This document shows positions 11,447 to 23,167 of a stretch of DNA of 64,000 bases, in pieces. The DNA is from Kitagawia praeruptora (taxonomy: Eukaryota; Streptophyta; Magnoliopsida; Apiales; Apiaceae): the NCBI GenBank assembly GCA_037693485.1, contig CM075344.1, positions 40,334,501 through 40,398,500 of the forward strand. The letters run 5' to 3'. The notes beneath the pieces were generated by a model. The model saw only the letters and a program-made list of their open reading frames with translations, was not told the origin of the DNA and searched no databases. Within the stretch, counting starts at the first letter, position 1. Each line of letters starts with the position of its first letter. Both the position numbers and the translations under genes were made by a program.

Positions 11447-11708
11447 CAGTGTTCCAGAAATCGATAGGCGGTCCAGGGCGATTGGGGTACCGCCTAGCGC
11501 CTAATCGGGTAGGCGAGGATTAATCAGAGCATTAATCGGATATTATAATAATATTTAATATATTAGTTTAATTTACAATTAAACATATCATTTTAAATAA
11601 ATTAAGAGGATTAATCGGATTTCAAAAATTGAATCGATTGACTACCTTCCAGAAGATTAATCAGGGATTAATCGGTTGAATCGGGGATTTTTAGAACAGT
11701 GACGAGTG
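11447..11708. mobile_element. hAT-type non-autonomous element, 262 bp
   Basis: The left end is CAGTGTTCCAGAAATCG. The complementary motif GATTTTTAGAACAGTG lies 7 bp inside the right end. The exact 8-bp repeat ATGCATAT flanks the unit (11439-11446 and 11709-11716), which supports hAT insertion. The interior has GCCTAGCGCC/GGCGG words and ATTAATCGG repeats. The same family, with the same off-centre right motif, occurs at 39488-39673. Confidence 0.75.
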
Positions 11709-12541
11709 ATGCATATAGACTCCTTAATTCTGGAAATCAAAGTGCAACCAATATTATTGATTAATTTAATCAACTGGGGCTGTGTAGAAAACTACTCACA
11801 AATGCCATCTTACAAAATGGTTGTGAACTCAGAGGTAATGGTCATGATTAAAAGGTTCCAAGGGATCAGGGGGTAAATGTCCTGTAGAAGGAAAAATAGA
11901 ATCCAATGAAAAAAAATGGCAGACTTTATCATCACTAAAATTAAAGAGGTGGACTCAAGCTGTCCTCTAGTCCTTTAAAGGGTTCCTCTTTGACATAACT
12001 TGTGTCCCAAATTCTGTGTGTGCGTGCCCTCTGCCCTCTGGTATATATATATAGCATGAATGTATGATAATCATACTAGTATCTCCCACACGCATTTTGC
12101 ATATACATGTATTGTACGAGCAAAGCAAGTGTTAAAACAGTTTGCGTATCACACATGTATAGTATATATGGGTTATTTGCAAGTTTCTGCTTGTTATTTG
12201 TAAGTTTCTCCTTATTCCATTCAACTGTTATTAAAAAATATATCTAATCCGTTTAAAAATACTACTTTCTTTGGTATTTTTAAATTAAAGTATAATTTAA
12301 TTTTTAGCCAAAAGTTGAAAAATTTTACCACAAAAAATTTAAACAAAACAATTAACAAAATCCATGATGGCGACTCGGGAGTAAAAATTGACCGAGTTAG
12401 ATGTAATTGGCAGATAAGAGTTTTTTTTTTTTTTAACAAAAAGATGCAAAAAAATAAGAGTAATTGCTGATGCCTGGATTGGAAACATGGTCTTCCCTGT
12501 CAAAATCCCACCAAACACCACTGCAGAATAATAGTAGTATA
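11709..12541. other. intergenic, no gene seen
   Basis: No supported ORF. A (TA)n stretch at about 12042-12052 could be a TATA region but no transcript body can be assigned. There is a T-run at about 12420-12434. Confidence 0.5.
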
Positions 12542-13186
12542 CAGTAAAACCTCTATAAATTAATACTCGATAAATTAATAATCTCGATAAAATTAATAAT
12601 TTGTCCAGTCCCAACTTGGGACCAGTACAAAATTGGACCCCAATCAATAAAATAATAAGATAATAACTTTTTTGAAATTCCAATGTATATATATTGGTCC
12701 CAACGAAACTATAAATTAATAATTACTAAAAGATTCCAAATTCTAAGATTGTCTAGTAAAAAATGAATCTGTAGTCACTTTTTTTTGTTGAACTTCAAAT
12801 CTATATTGAGTTCATCTTTAAATCTTCTCATTGTACTTAAGAGTTGGGACATTGTCTTCTCGTATTTCAACAAAAAATTGTGAAGAGTTGTTTTCGCTTG
12901 TGATGCTTCTTTTCGAGTGATCGGTTCCAAAGCTAGTGAATCATCCTCAAATTCAATTAATTTGTGAATGTACATTAATAGAATGTGCCTTTGAACTTGA
13001 ATTTGTAATTTATTTTTCATTTCTAATTAGTATACATTGTAAATAGTACTTTGTACTTAGAAATTTAAAGATCATACGTAAAACCTCTTTAAATTAATAA
13101 ATTATTAATTTATCGATATAATAATATCTCGCTAAATTAATAAAATATCCCGGTCCCAACATTATTAATTTATAGAGGTTTTACTG
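12542..13186 (-). mobile_element. Emigrant-like Tc1/mariner (pogo-type) element, 645 bp
   Basis: The ends are CAGTAAAACCTCTATAAAT at 12542 and the complementary ATTTATAGAGGTTTTACTG ending at 13186, flanked by TA (12540-12541 and 13187-13188). This end sequence matches the Emigrant/Lemi1 pogo-like family. A second internal AAACCTCTTTAAATTAATA at about 13081 suggests a rearranged right part. An 81-codon minus ORF (12775-13020) may be the tail of the transposase. Confidence 0.85.
12775..13020 (-). pseudogene. possible C-terminal remnant of a pogo-like transposase
   Basis: The 81-residue frame lies inside the Emigrant-like element. It is hydrophilic, with an acidic patch near residues 24-33 (FEDDSLALEP) followed by TRKEASQAKTTLHNFLLKYE, a pattern like the helical tail after the DDE domain of plant pogo/jerky-type transposases. 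No DNA-binding or DDE catalytic residues are present, so it could not act as a transposase. The assignment rests on element context and the faint tail similarity. It may be chance coding. Confidence 0.4.
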
Positions 13187-13638
13187 TAAATCTAAGTTAT
13201 TAGGAAATTTGAGGATGGTCCGCCATTGGAATGGACAAAGTATTATTGTTAAGTCGGTAAACATGTTTTACTTTGTTTTAAGTGAACGAATTCGAATTTA
13301 TAACTCTTTGTTCATTTCATTTAGTACAGGCAGTTTTGGAACTTAATGCGAACAAATTTTTTTGAATATATAACATTTTACAAGAAAATGGTGAAGATAC
13401 AATTGTGTTACTCATTTAGAATATGCATTGGGTCCATTTGGGACATCTTCAAAAAAGTAACTTATTATTTAAATGAATAAATGTAATATAAATGATAAGT
13501 AAATTATTACGTATAAGTTATTTTGGTGTTTGGAAAAATTTATTTATAAGTTAGTGAAGTATTTAATAAATTTATAATTTATAAGTTAAAAGATTTTTTT
13601 AAGTAATTTATATAATATAATAATTTTAATACATGGAT
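13187..13638. other. intergenic, no gene seen
   Basis: AT-rich. The stretch 13430-13600 has CATTTGGGACA and repeated AAGTTATTT/TATAAGTTA words similar to CGTTTGG-type MITEs, but no ends could be fixed. Confidence 0.4.
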
Positions 13639-13715
13639 ACTCCCTCCGTCCCGATAGCTTCTTAACATGGGGATCGGGCACGGAGACCAATAAATAGTGG
13701 ATGTAATATTGTTAA
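13639..13715. mobile_element. truncated Stowaway-type MITE end
   Basis: It begins with CTCCCTCCGTCCC next to a TA dinucleotide and continues with words (CGGAGACCAATA, GTGGATGTAAT) shared with the complete Stowaway at 46707-46970. The right end is missing because the sequence runs into the truncated gag of copia element B. Confidence 0.65.
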
Positions 13716-13749
13716 AATAAATCCTAACTATATGCCTATTCCCAATGCT

Positions 13750-15419
13750 CCTAGGAAGAAATGTCACAGCTGTGGAAATCCTAACCATCTTGCTACTTTT
13801 TGCAGGAAGAATATAAACTCTATACCTCCTAATTCAGGAGTTAAGAGTGGTTCAGTTAGGTTTAAGCCACAGAATCCTTGTTTTCACTATGGCAGTATTT
13901 GACATTCTATTTATACATGCAAAGAGTATCATAATTTGTATTATGATTATTATGAACTTAAACCATCTTTGAATAAATTCAAGATTGATTCTACATGTAT
14001 AAATTCTAATAAAAAGTATGTTAGCACAAACTCTGATAAGACTTCTGCTGCAAAAGCTAACAAACTTAATAAGGCCAAAGGATCCAAGCAAGTCTGGGTC
14101 ATTAAAACTAATCATTAATGGTTTTTGTGATTGCAGGGTAACAGGAAAAATATCCTTGTTCTGGACAGTGGATGCTCAGGACACATGATTGGAAATAAAG
14201 CCCTGCTATCAGAATTTTTGAAGAAAGCTGGCCCAAGTGTTTCTTATGGAGATGGCAACATAGGAAGGACTCTGGGATATGACTATCAATCTTGGGAATG
14301 TCATCATTGAAGCTGTAGCTCTATTCTCAGGACTCAAACATAATCTGCTAAGTGTGAGTCAAATCCGTGACAGAGGTTATCATGTGGATTTCTATGAAGA
14401 ACACTGTGAAGTTATAAGAAAATCTACATGCAAAGTTGTTCTGAAGGGATATAGGTATGGTAACATTTATGAAGCCAAGCTTTCAACAAACTGGAAGGCT
14501 CTGCAATCTGTCTACTGAGTAGAGCATCAATTGAAGAAAGCTGGAACTGGCACAAGAGACTTTCTCATCTGAATTTCAACAGCATTAATGAGCTAGTGAA
14601 TAAAGATCTTGTGAGAGGATTGCCCAAATCAATTTTACTACAGATGGCTTATGTGACTCATGTTAGAAAGCAAAACAAAGGAAAACTTCATTCAAAAGTA
14701 AGACTGAATCCTCAATTCTTGAGCCATATCACTTATTGCATGTTGATTTATTTGGTCCAGTAAATATAATGTCTATTGGAAAGAAAAAATATGCTTTGGT
14801 TATTGTTGATGAATACACCAGATATACATGGGTGTATTCATGCACAAGAAAGAAGAAACTGCATCAATCTTAACAGAGCATGTCAGACAACTGGACAAAG
14901 GATCTAAGCATACAGTGAAAATCATAAGGAGTGATAATGGCACTGAGTTCAAGAATGTAGCCATAGAAGAGTTTTGTAAAGAAAATGGAATAAAGCAAAA
15001 ATTCTCTGCACCTGGAACTCCATAACAAAATGGAGTAGTAGAGAGAAAAAAATAGGACTCTCATAGAAGCTGCAAGGACCATGCTTGATGAAGCAAAGCT
15101 GCCAACTTACTTCTGGGCTGAAGCTGTGCAAGCTGCTTGTTTCACACAAAATGCTACACTCATAAACAAGCATGGTAAAACACCATATGAGATGGTGAAA
15201 AATAAGAAGCCGAACCTGAAGTACTTTCATGTGTTTGGATGTAGATGTTTTGTTCTTAAGACTCATCTAGAACAGCTTTCCAAATTTGATTTAAAAGCTG
15301 ATGAAGGAATCTTTGTTGGATACCCACTATCGACAAAAGCATTCAGAGTCTATAATCTGAGAACAAAAGTGGTCATGAAATCTATCCATATGTCTTTTGA
15401 TGATAAAAAGATAACATGA
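13750..15419 (+). pseudogene. copia element B gag end, protease and integrase, heavily broken
   Basis: It opens with a CCHC-type zinc knuckle (CHSCGNPNHLATFC, about 13759-13800), then a basic gag tail (13936-14118). The aspartic protease motif LDSGCSGHM lies at about 14160-14190. The GAG-pre-integrase HKRLSHLNF follows near 14551-14575, then the integrase core (VDLFGPVN, IIRSDNGTEFKN, NGVVERK) and its C-terminal part (15081-15419, TPYEMVKNKKPNLKYFHVFGC). At least several stops and frameshifts separate these pieces: 14116, 14516, around 14800, 15023 and 15417. The protease aspartate is present, but the product cannot be translated as a unit. Confidence 0.85.
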
Positions 15420-15563
15420 CTTGAAGATTTTGATGAACATGACCAGCTGAGATTTGAGAATGAAGAAATAAATGCTGATCTACAAAATTCTGATACTCTT
15501 TCAGACTCAATTGTTCAATCTATACCAGTAGATCAGACAGCAGCACATGTTGAGGGGGAGCAA

Positions 15564-17405
15564 GTGAACGATGAAAATGAACCCCAATCAAGTGAAGAAA
15601 CATCAAAGAATGCATCTGCTGATTTATTAAACTCTGATTCATCAAACTCTGAAAGCAACAGCTCAGGGGGAGCAAACAATGATTTTGGATCTACTAGTCA
15701 CCACACTCAAAACAATCATGAACTTGGGGAATCGTCAAGATCAAATCTGCCAAGACAAAGGGTATGGAGTAAAGCGCATCCCTTTGAACAAATCATTGGT
15801 GAACCGGACACGGGTGTACAGACTAGAAGAGCAACACAGAATGAATGCAATTTCGCAAGATTTTTATCTCAAATTGAACCTAAAAAGGTTAATGAAGCTC
15901 TTGATGATCCAGATTGGGTAACTGCAATGCAGGAAGAACTCAACCAGTTCGAAAGGCAGAAAGTTTGGAAGCTGGTGCCAAGACCAAAAGATAAATCTGT
16001 AATTGGCACTAGATGGGTGTTTAGGAATAAACTGGGTGAAAATGGTATTGTTACAAGGAACAAGGCTCGATTGGTAGCAAAGGGTTACTCTCAAGAAGAG
16101 AGAATTGATTATGATGAAACCTATGCTCCAGTTGCAAGGCTTGAAGCAATCAGGATGTTCTTAGCATTTGCTGCACACTCCAACTTTAAGGTTTTTCAGA
16201 TGGATGTGAAAAATGCATTTTTGAACGGAGATCTAGAGGAAGAAGTCTATGTTGAACAACCCCCTGGGTTCGAAGACAAGGAATTTGAAGGTTTTGTGTA
16301 CTTCCTCTTCAAAGCTCTCTATGGTCTCAAGCAAGCCCCTCGAACATGGTATGATACTCTCTCCAAATTCTTACTTGAAAATCGATTTACAAGAGGTATC
16401 ATCGACAAAACTCTCTTTCATAAAATGCATAAAAATGATATAATTCTTGTGCAAGTATATGTGGATGATATAATATTTGGTTCTACTAATGATTTGCTAT
16501 GCAAGAGATTTGCTAAGCTAATGCAGAGTAAGTACGAGATGAGCATGATGAGTGAGTTGTCCTTCTTCCTTGGACTTCAAGTTGTTCAGAAGCCTGATGG
16601 TATTTTCATCTGCCAGTCAAAATACATAAAGGATCTTCTAAAGAAGTATGGGATGGAAGAAGCAGCTACTGCCAAAACCCCGATGCCAATTGCAGTCAAG
16701 CTTGATCAAGACAAATTTGGTAAGTCTGTTGACATCACGAAGTATCGAGGTATGATCGGCTCTCTCTTGTACTTAACTGCTAGTAGACCAGATATTATGT
16801 TCGCAACTTGTTTATGTGCTAGATTCCAAGCTAACCCTAAAGAGTCACATCTTATAGCTGTTAAACGTATTTTCAGATACCTTAAGGGAACCCCCAATCT
16901 TGGGATTTGGTACCCTAAAGGAACAGGTTTTGACCTAGTTGGCTATACAGATTCTGACTTCGCGGGTTGTAAGATTGATCGGAAAAGTACTTCTGGAAGT
17001 TGTCAGTTTCTAGGAAGAAAGTTGGTATCTTGGTACAGCAAGAAGCAACACTCAGTATCTACCTCGACAGCCGAAGCAGAATACATTGCGGCAGGTAGTT
17101 GTTGTGCTCAGATCCTGTGGATGAGGAATCAACTTCAGGACTATGGACTCATGTTGGACAAAATTCCAATTCTATGCGACAACACGAGTGCCATTGCCAT
17201 TGCCAACAATCCAGTTCAACACATCAGGACTAAGCACATTGATATCAGGTATCATTTCTTACGAGAGCATGTCATGAATGGAACTGTGGTATTATATTTT
17301 GTTCCCACAGATCAACAAATTGCAGACATCTTTACTAAACCATTGGATGAATCCACTTTCTCCAGGTTAGTTGGTGAACTTGGGATGTTAAATCTGTCAA
17401 ATTAA
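15564..17405 (+). CDS. copia element B reverse transcriptase / RNase H, open 613 codons
   Basis: This is an uninterrupted frame encoding an acidic, serine/asparagine-rich linker (residues 1-70), the RVT_2 reverse transcriptase (about 120-370, with KARLVAKGYSQ, the MDVKNAFLNG block and YVDD near residues 298-302) and the RNase H domain (about 450-590, with YTDSDFAG, STAEAEY, CDNTSAIAI and the HIDIRYHFLREH tail). Catalytic aspartates of RT and RNase H are visible. In the intact family this is the last part of a Gag-Pol polyprotein, so the Met at 15564 is only the first in-frame Met after upstream damage and not a true start. Because protease and integrase upstream are broken, autonomous activity is unlikely. 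Confidence 0.9.
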   Translation: MNDENEPQSSEETSKNASADLLNSDSSNSESNSSGGANNDFGSTSHHTQNNHELGESSRSNLPRQRVWSKAHPFEQIIGEPDTGVQTRRATQNECNFARFLSQIEPKKVNEALDDPDWVTAMQEELNQFERQKVWKLVPRPKDKSVIGTRWVFRNKLGENGIVTRNKARLVAKGYSQEERIDYDETYAPVARLEAIRMFLAFAAHSNFKVFQMDVKNAFLNGDLEEEVYVEQPPGFEDKEFEGFVYFLFKALYGLKQAPRTWYDTLSKFLLENRFTRGIIDKTLFHKMHKNDIILVQVYVDDIIFGSTNDLLCKRFAKLMQSKYEMSMMSELSFFLGLQVVQKPDGIFICQSKYIKDLLKKYGMEEAATAKTPMPIAVKLDQDKFGKSVDITKYRGMIGSLLYLTASRPDIMFATCLCARFQANPKESHLIAVKRIFRYLKGTPNLGIWYPKGTGFDLVGYTDSDFAGCKIDRKSTSGSCQFLGRKLVSWYSKKQHSVSTSTAEAEYIAAGSCCAQILWMRNQLQDYGLMLDKIPILCDNTSAIAIANNPVQHIRTKHIDIRYHFLREHVMNGTVVLYFVPTDQQIADIFTKPLDESTFSRLVGELGMLNLSN

Positions 17406-18129
17406 TTTTGGATAATCAATAACTGCAATTTGTTATAAGTTCACATGTATTTTAAATGTCCATATGTTTAGAACTTGTGAATTTATTTGCATTCAGTCCT
17501 CATATTATAGTTATCTCTATATTAATTACCAAGTTTATAAATGCTACATTTTATGGTAATTAGTTAGTAAATAATTGAGTTAATTGTAACATAATTAAAT
17601 AAATATTTTATTGACATATATCAATTAATGATATTTTGTTAATTTTATGTCTATTTAATTGTGAGTTTATCTGATTATTGTGGATTAATTCTTGATTTAC
17701 TGTGTTATTATTTTTAAATCCATAATAATTAGAAGTATTATATATGTGTATGTGTATAGGCTGATAGGTTTCGGCGATAAGATGTTTTTTTGGCCGACAG
17801 GTTTCGGTGATAAGATGTTTTTTCGGCTAATTAGGTAGTTAGGTGAGAAATTATTGAGCGGTGTTATTTTTCAAACATAACCTGTCACTATTACACCTAA
17901 CCCACTATTACTTGAAACCTTATAAATGATGAGTTTTTGTTTGTGTTTAACATCATTATTTTTCAGATATACAGAGAATATACACACAATTGCTGAATAT
18001 TTCGAGTTTTGATCGGAAAGATCTCTCAATCTAGCTGGTGGTTTTTAGATCGGATTTCATATTCTTGCTTTATACATCATCCTTTATAAAAACTAACCCT
18101 TGTTTTTGAATTTTCTCAAAGTTTTGAAA
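17406..18129 (+). other. element B spacer between pol and env-like ORF
   Basis: Non-coding, AT-rich spacer. It contains a 29-bp direct repeat (17766-17794 and 17799-17827, starting AGGTTTCGG, with GATAAGATG) at a 33-bp period. A leader precedes the env-like ATG at 18130. Confidence 0.6.
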
Positions 18130-18469
18130 ATGGCATTGCAGGGAAGCTTTTTAATTGTTAAAGTTAATCATATTTCCATTCAGCAAATCGAAAACATTCA
18201 GGATGAGCAATTTCGGGCTTGGACACAATTTTTGAATGAACATCATTAATCCGCTATGCTTTAGTTACACAGGTGCAGCTTAACCATGATGCATTGCGTG
18301 AACTATATTGCAGTGCGGATAACACTTCTGGACAGGACGGGTGTGCAATCACATATCGACTGTTTGGTAGGTCGATTAGGGTCACTGAACGAGATGTTAA
18401 TCGAATTCTCCATTTTCTAATGGAAAATCTCGTTTCTAATCCTACACCTGAATAGATTGAAATGTTCTT
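18130..18469 (+). pseudogene. element B env-like third ORF, N-terminal part
   Basis: ATG 18130 opens a 39-codon frame (MALQGSFLIVKVNHI...) that stops at 18247-18249. Similarity to a folded domain continues in another frame from about 18273 (QLNHDALRELYCSADN, GCAITYRLFGRSIRVTERDV) until a stop at 18453. The gypsy LTR starts at 18470. Position after pol in a SIRE-like element identifies it as the third, so-called env-like ORF, whose role in plants is unproven. A frameshift, a stop and the gypsy insertion all disable it. The right part resumes at 33987. I do not see a signal peptide or a membrane segment in this N-terminal piece. Confidence 0.65.
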
Positions 18470-21400
18470 TGTAACACCCCCAGATCCGGGGTCCGGGATC
18501 GGGTCGTTACGGTCTTATTTTCCATGATTAATACTTTACTTGAGTCCACAATAAATAAATCACCTGCTGTGACCCCACAATAATAACCACTCACACACAC
18601 ACAGTTATAGTCCCAGAGATGAAATTGAAATAAGTCTTGCATTACTGGTTTACGAATAAAAGTTATTACAAGCCAAAAGGATAACATCATAAGTTTAAAA
18701 GTTTAGCCGTTGATTAATCATTATTGATACATATAAGTAAGCTGGAAATCAAGGCTGCTGAGCTATGCTACCTCAGCAATGGCAGCGATGATATCAACGG
18801 GTAGCCCTGCGGGGCGGGTAACCTGCTTGCGCCGAGTGCGCCTGACGCGGGCCATGTGACCTAGCTGTTGTTGTGACATAATAAATAAGCAAGGGTGAGC
18901 AACAGCCCACCAACAATATATAACTGTGCAGTAATGTATAAGACAGTTCAAAGATATGTTTGAAATCATATGCCATGCATTAGAGAAAATATTGCCAGTT
19001 TAATATAAAGGATGAAGTTACAAGGTAACTCAATAAATGTATATTTTGTGGAAGCATATGCTATGCCAAAATAAGCAAGATAGCATCATTTTCATAAAAA
19101 TAGGAACTTGCAGAATGATATTGCAATTCCAGTTTGAAATACTTTTCAACTCTGCCAACTATGATGATGTTGCAGAAAATTTCCAACATTGAGTGATGAA
19201 CTAATACGGGAGCATTGCCGCGCCAGATGCCCTGACGTTTACGGGGATCAGCCGTATGTCATGCATCTCATCAGTCGTTCTCTACATGTAGAAGGTAGCT
19301 CCGACGGATTTACTTGTTTACCGCCCTCTGGAACTCCTAAGCCAACGGTTGGGCTATTGCTGGACCGGCGCCACTCGGCCACTTACGCGTCTCCTAGTTC
19401 ATTCCATACCCATAACTTTGAAACATAAAGTTCGTCCCCCTTTCCCCAAGTATAATACTTGTTGATAAGACTCCACCAGGTAGTCATATCTAAATGGAAA
19501 GGAAAATTTACCAATATTTCCCAAGCTACTGCTTGTTAATGGATAATGACTTGTTCCAACATTCTTACCCCTCGAATAATGAGTGGGTACACGTAATGCC
19601 ATGAATAATAACAACCAAGTTGCGAGTGAACGAATAATTTATGACCGGGCAGTCACAAGATAAATAACATTCCTCAAGTAGGGTTCCCTTATAATAGAAT
19701 CGAAGGGAGAATGGAATCACTGAGAACCTTCCTTGATAATATAATAATAATAATAGGACTCTGAAATAATTTATATAATATTCGAGGGTTGGTGATACTA
19801 TGTAAATGAAACCAAATATCTTGGAACGAGTTAGAAGAATTAAATAAATATTCCAAGAATATTTATTAAGTAATAGACATTGAAAACGGGTTGCTCGGAA
19901 TAATCTTTGAATAAATATTCAGAATAATATTCATTGAACAAATAATGAATATTCGAATCAATAACAATGTTTATTGAAGGAGTAACAGTCAGATGGACGT
20001 TGGAGATAATATTTATTGAATCAATAGAGAATATTCAACTCAAGAAGGACACATATTGATGGAATAATCATCGACTTAATATTTGGGACAATATTCATTG
20101 AATAAATAATGAATATTCAACTTAATAATATTTATCGAAAAAAATGATTATTGAATGAATATTTGAAATTATGTTCGATAATTGAATCGAATTAAATAAA
20201 GGTCGAAAGTAATATTCCTTATCTCAAGGGAATATTCAAAGTAATATTTATTTAATAACTGGAGTTTGAATCAATGTTCAAATGGTATTTATAAAATAAA
20301 TAGGGGTTGAATGAATATTCGAATTAATATTCATTTAAATAAATAAGACTCGAATGAATATTTAAAATAATATTCATTAATTAAATAAACTCGAATGAAT
20401 ATTCAAAATAACATTTATCGAGTAAATAAGAATGAATAACTTAATTGAGAGTTTCGAAATAATATTCGAATATTTAATCGACTTTAGGTGAATATTAATC
20501 ATATAATATTCCTCGAATAAATAAACATCTGATGAATAATCCGAATAATATTTATCAATTAATCTCAAGGGAATATTCCAATAATATTCGCCAGATAATA
20601 AATGGAAAATATTTACTTAGTTGTTTTCCTTTGAAAATAATATCAATATATCAAGGAATAACGACTCCCGGTCTATAATCAAAGAATGAGATTCAGATGC
20701 CCTTCGCTTAAGGGTCTTAGAAATTTCCGGCTTATAATCGATATAATTACTATCCAACTTATAAGCCAACAATAATTTAGGGAACAAGCATTTTCAAAAT
20801 AATTCGAGAACAGGCATGCATGCTATGGCATATGTATACTGAAAACACATACATATATATATATATTCACAACAACAGCCTTTAAAAAGAAAGGTTCGAA
20901 AACTTGCCTGGAAGTCGAGTACGAGTAGGGGTAGTGGTAGCGTGTCCCGGGTCAGCCTGATGATCTATAAATAGCCAAGGCATTCGGGATTAATCACTTA
21001 ACACCTTTCAAAAGGTTACGTATAACTTTACTTAAATCGAAACACGTTTTCAAGTCGTTTCGTTATACCGCTCTAATTCACTCTTGTTATTGCCTTTATT
21101 ACCCGACACTTGATCGTTACTAAAGCATGATCTTATACTTACATATGGTAAGTATTTAAATCGTATAAGTTTTAAAGTCGAAAGATTAGACCTCGATATT
21201 TATCGATCGTTTTCTAAGTGGCTTACCGAAGTTATAACCAAGTATACCTCTTAGGGGTACTTTCGTACTTAACCTAGATTCGAACATTTTTATAAAATCG
21301 GAAAACGATCCATTTGACATGCGGTCTTCTCCCACACCTTCCTTTTTATCTCTATTATTTAATTATCACGATTCGCCACTGATTAAACAACATTAAAGGG

Positions 21401-23134
21401 AATCAATTTCAATTACGAACTTTTGATTACGGTTCCGAACCACTTTTACGAATTTAATCATAACTCCTAAACCGTAAGTCCGTTTCATGCGATCTTTATA
21501 TCAAAACGAAGCTCATAACATAATCTAGCTAATCATGGCAAAAGTCGAAGCTAATCAGTGAGTTATACCTTCTGTTAAATTCGTGTTCTTAATGTTAACG
21601 AAATTTCGGCATTACGACGGCTATAAATCGAATATTTCTAAATTCCAAACCTTCCAATAATCAAGGTATCCATCCCAAATAACATATACATGATATATTA
21701 CCATGAACTGAGGCCAAGCAATGCCTTTCCGTTCATCTAAACTATTTTTAACATTTATCAAATCTACATCACAATCATGCTCATAATCATGCTTATAACA
21801 CATCTCATACTAAAACCCACCAAGATCATGCAAAATCTCAAAGTAAAGCCTAGGGTTTCAAGTTGCTATACCTTCCTTGGAGTATGATCTAGCCTCACTA
21901 TGCTTGGTATGATCCTTAGAGGTGCTTAAGCTTGCTAAATCAACCATGAAAAACAAGAAAAAAACAAGATTAGTTCATGAAAACACTATTCACCCTCCTC
22001 TTAAATCATTTTTTTGAAAATGGAAAAAGAAGAGATTGAAGCTAGGATTTTGAGGAGATCATTTATATGAAATGTAAGTCTCACCATAAAAGTTTCAAGA
22101 TCAACAAATGGTTGGAAGTTGGATTTTTGTTTTGGAATTATAGCAATTGCCGAATGTTTGTTCTTGGAGGGGGAGAGAGTATTTTTACTTGGTTGATTTT
22201 TCAATAATGCATAAAGTGGTGTTTACTTGGATAATATCTTCTTAAAGTGGTGTTAGTGGAGTGTGATGCATTGTTGGATGAGGATTTACCATGACAAGTG
22301 TTGAAGATTGGATGGTTAAGGCTTAACCAAGTGGTTTGTTTTCTAAGTACTTAGTTGATTCACTAAGTATTGGTTACTTAAGTAACTATATGGTTTCTAG
22401 ATATTTATCACTTGCACACATGCATGCATCTTGCCTCCTCTTCTTGATTCCTTGTCCGTTTATTGCTTAATTCGTTGATCGTTCGAGGGAATAACTCATT
22501 CGTTTCTAGTTAGGGTTTTACCGAAAACCTTCTTAATATTTATAATACTATTCCTCATCTTTCTTAATACTTCTCGAATTTAAATTCCTTAATTCCCTTT
22601 TATAAATCCTTAAGTCTTGCAGTGTCCAGGGAATTCTCGGAGAAAATGAAAGTGCTCTTTTTCTGAATCCGACAGCTTTTACATACACTTATATTCCTCC
22701 TGGATCACTAATACGAACTCAGAAATCCGTTCCGAATACCGGGTATAACATTATTATAATAATATTCCAAATTCCACCAAAATCACTATTCATCACTTAT
22801 TTTTATTTAATTCTAATAATTAGGAAAATGAACCTGGTTCACTCTCGAGTGCTTCTTAACCTTTTTACGGAACCGCTGGACTTATAATAGATATTGATTT
22901 GGATGACATAAGAATAATCTTACTTGAAGTAATATACTTATATTCTTAGGAGATAGATCATTCTTATCTATGCCGTCAACCAAAAGTATTCTGCATGACA
23001 TATAAATAATTGAATTCAAATCCGTTCCATTCATTTAATAGATCTTCGTTACATCGCAGTCATAACCACTATTCATTCCCACATTATTACATAATAAAAA
23101 GTTTTAAATTCTACCAAAAATCTGGGTTCTTACA
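18470..23134 (-). repeat. 3' LTR of the Tekay-like gypsy element (4665 bp)
   Basis: Plus-strand ends are TGTAACACCC and TTCTTACA, with TGTAA/TTACA terminal inverted repeats. The polypurine tract (complement of GTCTCCCCTCCTT) abuts the 23134 end. The stretch from about 19740 to 20620 is crowded with GAATATTC-type palindromic words and AATAAATA spacers. All small ORFs inside it recur identically placed in the other LTR and are not genes. Confidence 0.93.
19740..20620. repeat. palindrome-rich AT block inside the gypsy LTR
   Basis: About 0.9 kb of irregular, short-period sequence in which AATATTC/GAATATT words recur dozens of times, separated by AATAAATAA or TCGAAT motifs. It looks like a degenerate array and not a clean tandem repeat. 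The same block is present in the other LTR at about 30597-31477. Confidence 0.7.
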
Positions 23135-23167
23135 GTCTCCCCTCCTTAAAAGGATTCCGTCCCGGAA

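Noticed and set aside
18763..22204. Several small frames repeated exactly at 29620-33061
   Set aside because: They are LTR sequence duplicated by retrotransposition; none has coding bias.
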